A stretch of DNA of 64,000 nt from Gari tellinella. Its lineage: Eukaryota; Mollusca; Bivalvia; Cardiida; Psammobiidae. A model generated the notes under the pieces. The model saw only the letters and a list, made by a program, of their open reading frames with translations, did no database searches and had not been told where the DNA came from. Shown piece after piece: positions 52,001-61,000 of this stretch; positions within the stretch are counted from its first letter, which is position 1; each line of letters starts with the position of its first letter. The position numbers and the translations under genes were made by a program. Where the stretch lies: assembly GCA_922989275.2 (NCBI GenBank), contig OV277867.1, positions 41,034,070 through 41,098,069 of the forward strand, written 5' to 3'.

Positions 52001-55000
52001 TTCACGACAGGTGACTGCCTAAAGCAAGGTGACAGTAAAACAGAAAGCTCCTTTAGGAGCTTTCTGATTTACTGTCACCTTGCTTTAAGCTATCGCCCGT
52101 CTTTTATACAATATATTAGCCTTCGTTTTAGTGGCCGTATTAGAGGGGTTTTACTGTAAATGCTTAACTACTAGGGCAATGGTTAACAAATACAGAATCA
52201 CATCAGTCTGCCATGAGAAAACCTGAGTTATTGCACTGCAAACAGTGTAGATCAAGGCCAGGCGCCGCGTCAAAGACGCGTCGGCTGGTCTTGATCTACA
52301 CTGTTTGACACCCAAATACATTTAAATTATTTTATCTAGCTGTATGATTTACAGTATTTGGCCGTGTAGACCAAACTCAGATACAGAGTCTGGGGTGGCA
52401 ATGGTGCTTGATCAGTATTATGTTGCAATGCAATAAGGCAGTTTTGTCAAGGCACGGCTCATTATTATTTATTTTGGCTGACAATAAGTAGTCACTTGTC
52501 CTAAAAGATGTCCATGTAAAGCCACAGTCTCCAAAAGGGAATCAAGGCAGATGGCATATTTAGGCAAGACATTTCCGTTCCACTTTCATCCCACTATATT
52601 AAGCAGCCACCTACCTTTAACACAAACAACAAGAGTTCGTTTATGCGGGTCATTGTAGAAGATATTACGCTTTCTCTATATGCATACATGTGCTATAACA
52701 GTGTTGATTTTGATCTGGTTTCAGAAGTGATAGCGCAATCACCAAGAAAGCTGACCGGAACAATATCTATGGGGGAACAATATCACTTCCACATGGAAAC
52801 CCAGGTACTATTTATACCTTCTACACGCCTTGTACTTATCGTCTACAAACAATATCGTCTGTATCATGTCTCAACCCATTTACGCCCAGTGGATGCTTCC
52901 ATGTTTATATATTGGATTAGTCCATTTATTATCAAAGGGATGCCTGGTCAAAATTTGCATTTTCATTTTGTTTTATATTGGAATTCCTATCAGCAAACAG
53001 TGTAGACTCTGATCAGACGCCGCATCATGCGGCGTCTGATCAGAGTCTACACTGTTTGCCTATGTCACATAGTTGATTTCTTTCTTTTTATTTCATCGGA
53101 GTGTCACACAAATTGGGTCCAGATTAGACGCCTAGTTGATGACATCTGTTCTTGACCCATTTAAAAGCTTTTTGCAAAGCTCCAGAAAAAATGGATTTCC
53201 ACATTTAAACGGTTAATAATTTATTTTCCAGAGCATACAACACAATAAAATACAACATCTTTATTTCCTCCTTCATAGGAGATTTGCATTGGTTATAGTC
53301 AATGTGCAGTATTAACAATAAAACATAGTAACATAAGGTAGAACAAGATAATTTTATACTATTAAACATATATGTAGATCAAGATCTATGTACAGTAAAA
53401 TTTACAATTACGACCACCAAACAGAGAGCTAATATGTTTATGTTTATGTTTTCAGATCAGCCTATGTATTCCTACAGAAAGCGGACTAGATGTGGTCTCA
53501 TCCACACAGTGGATTGACTGGACTCAGAACGCCATCTCTAACGTGACAGGGCTTAGTAAAAACAGGTGCGAGTACAGTTGAGAAGACGCTATTCTTTCAC
53601 CCAAAACGCCTTAAGGCTTATATTGGTATTTCAATTGCAAACAGTTTGAAGCCAGATCAGACGCCGGGTAACCCGGCGTCTGATCTAGCTCCAAACGGTT
53701 TGCCACTTTGTTTAAAATGACGAGTCAGAATTGTCAAAAGGTTGGGGTTTTTTTTCTAAATTTTATTGCAATGCGTTTCCGTTTCGTTAGCGTTAAAACG
53801 GAAAAGAAAAACGTCTTCTCCATTGCAACAAAGAGTGACATACATTGTCAAATAAGAGGTAGACTCTTATTTACAAACGAATGTAACAACGGACCGTGTG
53901 ACGGTGATCTAGTGGTAACGCAAGTCTAGGGGGCGTGAGTTCGATCCTACGTCAGACAATTTCCTATGGATGACACTTAAAACCGATGGCCTAAGTATCT
54001 ATATCTGTGCTATACCAGGATTATTTGCCACTTGGTAATTAATGTGACTAAAGTAATAGCGTTATGGGTATCAAACATAAGGAGAGAGACAGGGACATAG
54101 AGAGAGTGAGAGACAGACATACATACATAAAGAAAGAGATACAGATACAGATAGAGAGCCAGACAGACAGACGTAGACAGACGAACAGACAGACATACAG
54201 GCATATAAACATACTGACAGATAGACAGACATACAGACTGCCGACAGACAGCGATAGCAAAAGAGACAGGAGACGGTGACTGACATAGGCAGTTTAGACA
54301 TTTTAAGATGGCGATATAATAATAGTTAGTGGTTAAATATTGATGTCATATACACGTATTTTAATATCATTGCAGCATCAACATGAAGGTGAAGCGTCTT
54401 GGAGGAGCATATGGTGCGAAGATCACACGGAATAACTTCGTAGCCGCAGCCTGTGGCCTAGCAGCCACTATTGCTAACAGGTGGGACATTTTTTTGTTTA
54501 CCACTTTATCGTCTGCTTTAACTCTCTTACCGCAAAATTATTGTCTGCATTGATAGTGTCGTGTGCAATTTTTTAAAGCCAGATTTAGGGCTCTTTTGAC
54601 TGAAGAAATATCGATACGAGTGTCAAACAGTATAGATCCTTATAAGACGCCGCGTTACGCGGCGTCTTATAAGGATCCATACTGTTTGCAAATTCGCCGT
54701 TGGCACCATTGGCAGTAATAGAGTTAATGAAATTCTTTCCCAATAAATGAGTTTATGCTAATATCAATTGTTCATGGCAAATAGTTCGGACCGACTAGCC
54801 CGGGGTCTGATCATCCTCATAACAAGGACGCCATCTGCTTTAAAAAAAGAACCGCCAGTTTTTATTTCAAACATTGAAATTTTAGGTTACTTGACTAAAG
54901 TAATAGTGTACATGTATTGAGTATCAAACAGTTTTGATCCTGATCAGATGTCGCGTAATGCGACGTCTGATTAGAAACCGAACGGTTTGCAAATAATCAA

Positions 55001-58000
55001 TTACTCGGAGCAAGGCAGTGAAGGAGTTAATGTCAATGTATTGATTTCTTGCAGACCTGTGAAATTCCGCCTGACGCTTCAAGACAACATGAAGATGATC
55101 GGGAAAAGATACCCGTATGTAGCTAACTACGAGGTAACCAGCTACATGTACTTAAACCATCCCCGTCCCATAGTTTGTTTTCGTTGTTTAACCCTTGCGC
55201 CGCTGAAAAATCATCTGTTTCTATTGGCATATGCTTCTCGTACAGTGGAGAAAACGTTATTCTTTCCCATTTAAACGCAAACGAAACGCAAAGCACTAAA
55301 ACGTAGAAAATGACACCTTTTCTACAATTCTGATAACTTATGTTTATCTTTGGTGGCAAATAGTTTGGAGCCTTACTCTGTAGGCCTATAGGTAAAAAAA
55401 TTTGCTCTGCAATGTCTAAGGTATTTGTTTAATAGAATACATTAAACCATACGATGTAACTACAGAAAATGACAGGTTCTTGAAAATTATGACAATCTAA
55501 AAATAAATCGTAAGCTGCAAACAGTTTGGAATCAGTCAGACGCCGAGTTACCAAGCGACCAAATCTGGCCACAAACTATTTGCAATAGACATAACTGTTT
55601 TAGCATGAATGCTTTTCACGTATTGGGAAGAACGGTCGTCGTTCCCACTATATCAAGATACAGTAAAAAACCCTCTATTACGACCACACAGTCTTGTGTT
55701 AAATGTAATCACTACGTGTTTACCACAAGATATTTACATACGCCCTATTCAAATCCATTGAAAGTTTAATTTGTATAAACGCAAATTTTGAGAGGGAGGG
55801 ACTTGTGGGTACTTAGCAGAGAAGGCGGGCGCATAGGTATACTCTCCGCGAATCATTTTGTTGCGTTGCCTGACTAATGACAGCTATAGCTGTTCCTTTT
55901 AGAGTACACGTTATTCCTGTCAACAACCTCTTATATGGATTAAACATACATGCATACATGTAGTTATGAAATGTTCATTTAATATTAGAAATTACAGCAA
56001 ATATAATGTAAATGAACTGCATTTTTCGTCATTTCTTAATGGCTGCTTAAAGCAAGGTGACAGTAAAACAGAAAGTTCCTTACTGAAACCTTTCTTTTAA
56101 AAAGTCCACAAGCCTTCGTATTAGAAACTGGTTATTTACTGTATGTTATATCGTATTAGGTTGGTTTTACGGAGGTTGGACAACTGAACGGAATCAAAGT
56201 GACATATTATGGGGACTGTGGTAATAATGTGAACGACAATTCACTGGAACCAATGCAAAGCTGGGCGGACAATGGTACAGTAATCCCAGGGCTGCCATTT
56301 CTCCGGTTTTTTTCCTAAATCTCCGGATTTTTTCCCAGTACATGGTAGCTTAAAGCTGGCTGAAAGTAAAGCAGAATGCGCCCGAAGGCGCATTCTGCTT
56401 TACTTATAGCCTGCTTTAAGTGGTCGCATGTCAACAAAACAAGAAAAAGGCTATGGGGTAGAGGTACGATTCGTAAAATCGCACTTGAAAAATGCAAATT
56501 TGAAAATCTTAGGATTTTTCATATCAACCTATGGCAGCCCTGTAATCCCTCCATAATACGAGTTGTACAACGGATATTTCGTATTTCCCAAGTAACATTG
56601 TTATGCTTTTGAACGCACACCTGTGTGAAAAGATCGCTCTATGAAACTGGTATAATGATAATATTAAATGATGATAAACTCGTCTGGACTGAAATAACTA
56701 CCGTTTAACCCGGACAAACAATCTGGAGCATGATCAGACTTCGAACGTTTTACTACTCTGATTTCAAAAGGTCGTTAATAGTTTCAAATAAATCACATTT
56801 TTAAATTTGAGTGTATTTGCGTTTTCGTTTAGGGTCGTTCAAAAAGACAAGAAGAACATTTTCACCTCATGAAGATACATATTTGTTGACCTACATCCCT
56901 AGTCTTAACATCTGTTTTCTTGCCTTCTTGCCATTACCCCATAAATACGCCTATTTACGTCTTTTATTTATTCCTCCAATGAAGAAAATAGTTCCAATTC
57001 ATACAGTGAAGAATACATGTATTTATCATAAAACAAGTGTCTATATCCTAGCAGATGGTAACTTGAAGCCGGCTGAAAGTAAAACAGAATGTGCCTGAAG
57101 GCGCATTCTGCTTTACTTTCAACCTGCATTAAGTGGCTACCAATCTTCAATACAAGAAACAGGCTATGGGTTAAAGGCTTAATTTACGTTTGACTGTGCA
57201 TTCAAGCCCCTATCACGCTCGCGTTCAGCATATAAAGACGTTACAATTTAACTAAAACGGACTGTTTGCACGATATCGATTGCGAACGGCACGAACGGCC
57301 TCAGAGGTACAGTGGTAAATACGCTATTCCTACCCACCTTATGCGTTTCTTACGCGTTTCTTTTAAAAGCTTTTATTATCCGTTTCGTTATACGCGTTTC
57401 CTAGCCGTTTCTTTACGCGTTTTATTACGCGCTAAAAAGAGCCCGGATGAAAGGGTCATCACTTAGCCGACGGATCCCTTAACCGAGACTGCATTGGCGT
57501 GTGTCTCTTAATTGGCCTATAGTCAATCAACAGGTGCCCTGCTGAGTGTACATAGCAACAGAAGTCTGGATTTAACCATGTCAGCTAAACGTTTGGTGTC
57601 ACAACCGATATACTACCTAGCAAGCGTTTAGTGTTTTGACAGTTGCCACACACAAGTTAATTCCCTACTCAGACCCTCAGTAACTTAGTTACCATGGCAG
57701 TATAAGTTAATTTCTTTTAAGGAAAACTATAGATCATTTACATGTACTGTTACTGTCACCACGAAGCGTGGGTTAATTAACCCTTTACCCAATATCCTGA
57801 TTCTGGTTTTGAAGACAGGTGACCACTTAAAGCGGATTGAAAAGTAAATCAAAATGCGCTTTAAGTTAAGGCAAATTCCGCATGAAACGGAAAAATGACG
57901 CACCAATCGCAACATCTCTGGTATAATCGTTTATTAACGCGTTTAAACGTGTTAAAATCGTTAGGCGTTAGCCGTTCGATAACCTTCACTATGCGTTTCT

Positions 58001-61000
58001 TACGCATAGATTAACACGTAAATGGGTAGGAATAGCGTATTTACCACTGTAGTTAGCCAACACGAACAAGACAAACAAAATGGCGACCAAATGAGTTTAC
58101 AAAACAAGCGAACTGTCCCCAGTTAATTTCTCATCAATAAACTAATAGTTTCCAATACTTAATGTATCAAACAAAGCAGCTTACATCTGAGCAGCTAAAT
58201 CTTATTTTTATTTGTGGTTACATTGATGCATTTCAGTTGATTAGTACACTTTTGCTTGTGTTATTTCGATTCGTACTTAAGTAGTTCGTACCCTTGAAAA
58301 GTTAATAAAAATGGGGGCGCAATGAGTTATTTATTGAAGAGTATTGGTGAACGTTAGATGTCGTACTATGAAGGGTTGTTTGTATCGGTTAACGTTGCTG
58401 TTCGCCGATGCGGTACTTGAACGCGCTAAACGTAGGTCCTTCTTAAGGAAAGCGCCTAAGGAAGCCTGTATCGAATCGAAATGAATATTCGCGGCTCACT
58501 TTTTTGTTCAGGTTGACATGTAGTTTAGACCGATTTTATTTAACTGGCAGGGTGGAGCTAACCTTTGGCAAAGATAAACTAATTTACTTTTGATTTTAGG
58601 GTTGATAGGTATAGTTCTGTATTATATCGTTATTCTCCGGTGCTTACAACTTGAAGAAACACAACTTATGCGTGCACCAATATGTACGTGCAATTGGTAT
58701 ATACAGTGCTCCCTCTGTACAACAACACCCAATGGAAGACAAAGATTGCGTGTGTTATTCATAGGGAATTGTTATTGGAGGAGAAATTGAGACTTGATTA
58801 ACATTTGCAAACAGCTTGATTCCAGATCAGACGCCGCGTAACGCCGCGTTTGATCTCGGTTTAAGCTGTTTGTCATTCTTCATTATCTTCCTTCTGTCAA
58901 AATGTCCTTTGGTATTGTAATATTGAGAAAAAACCGGCAAACGACAACGGTAAATTCCGATAATAAAATAGCGTGCTGTCACCCCCAAAGTTGAAATGCA
59001 ATGATCCGCATCGAAACTCCGCCCTGCCAGGTCAATAAATTCGGTCTATATCTTTCCCTTACAGCATACCTTTGTCCGAACTGGAAGATTAGTTGCGTGG
59101 CCGTAAAAACCAACAAAGCAGCAAACACCGCAGCCAGATCTCCGGGTAAGGCCAAGGACGTGTCATGCCTAAAATTGCAACATTTATTGATTTGAAAAGA
59201 ACAACCATTGACCATTTTCCCACCTTAAATCTAAGCGGTTTTAAAGATTGCACTTTAAACACCCTTTCCAAAGGCATAGATTGACAAAATATTAGCTCTT
59301 TCAACACTAAGTAATTATCGTGGGTTATAAGATTACCTTGTGGATCAGTTTAGTTACCAAAATGTGAACCAGTCTTCTTGAATTCTGGGTAGTTTAATAG
59401 TTACTGGTCTAGATTAGCAAACAGTGTATACCTAGATCAGAGGGCATCTATAGGAGAAATCTGATCGGGACCTACACTGTTTGCAAATACAATGAGTATA
59501 TTTTAGACAGGCCCATGGTGTTGAAACATTTAACTCTAATACGCCTTGACTGTTACAGACACAGTTGACTATATATGCAACTGCCTAGTGCATGACGATT
59601 TTAACAGCCTATTGCCCGTCACTAAAGTGACATCTATTTGTAAGATTGTCATCTTCACTTTTGTAGAGCATAGTTCGGTACGGAGGGTCAATGGATGAAA
59701 ATGGCCATGACGATATTTACCGACATCGGCACGATCTCAATAAGGGCGTACTTCCTTAACACAACATTTCTGTATCTATGTATTTCAGCCTCGTTTTTTT
59801 ATTTATTTTATGCTATGCAGTGAATTATAGAGTTTTCTCAGTAGATTATAATGTTATAATCTACAGTGAATTATAACTTTTAGGATCTTTGTTTTTGCCG
59901 GAACTACATGTACTTCTTTTCTATTACCTCCCTTTAATTCGAATATGCCATACGTGATTATTCCGGTGTCGCACGTGCGGATTATTACGCCATCAAAATG
60001 ACACCAAGCTTGGAGCGCTTCGGTTTTGAGAGGCTCCATACGGGGTATTTCACATGGCCCAAGTGCGTAATCTGCGGCTTTATATTAATACTTCTCTGTT
60101 AAAAGCATACAAGAAATAGAATAGTTGTTTGTTTCAGTGTAGGATGGGGTTTTCTTTCATCTCGTGAAAAGCAAGGGTTATATTTTCACTCGATGAAAGA
60201 AAATCCCGTCCTACACTGAAACAAACAATTATCCTCAATTTCTTTCAATAGTTTGTGTTATATATTAAATGTAGTAACTCTATATTCTGCAGGTTCTCTG
60301 CCAACTATATTTATAACGGAATCTATAATGGAACACGTGGCCAAAAGTCTGGGAAAGGATGCTATAGATATAAGACTGATGAACACTTACACTGACGGAG
60401 CGGTATGCACCTTCTTGTAAAATATCTTATACAGTGCTCCTTCTCTACAACGACTCTCCCAACAACGATTCCCTCCTTACAAATACCTTTGTTTCAGTTC
60501 CCTAAACAGGACAATTATGTCTAACATATTCACAGCTGCAATGTTGTCTGCTTAAATTGTCGTCTGCTATTTTTCTCAAAGTTAGATAATGGACATTTTG
60601 ACAGATATTCTTTTTAATGACGAGTGACAAACAGCTTGAATCCAAATCAGACGCCGCGTAACGCGGCGTCTGATCTAGATTCAAGCTGTTTGAAAATGTA
60701 AGTCAATTTCCCTCCGTATAACGTCTCCCTCCGAACCTGCATGTACACATCGATATTTTTAAGACTATTATTCTTAAACAAACTATAACTTTAGAAGCCA
60801 TTTGATCTGGGTCTTAACTGTTTTCAAAATTCGTAAATATATGGCACACGTGTTGCAGGAGAAAATCTTAATTAAATCTGCTCGTAATCTTGGTATTCGT
60901 AGTTAACACCATTACCTTTATTGTCCCGTATTCTAGACTGTCGAACTGTGATGAGAACGAAGAAGTGATCGATTACCCCTTTCACTGCTAATACAGTAAA

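Noticed and set aside
54010..54301. Ser/Cys-rich or Arg/Asp-rich proteins
   Set aside because: Translations of the (CAGA)n tract in different frames on both strands.
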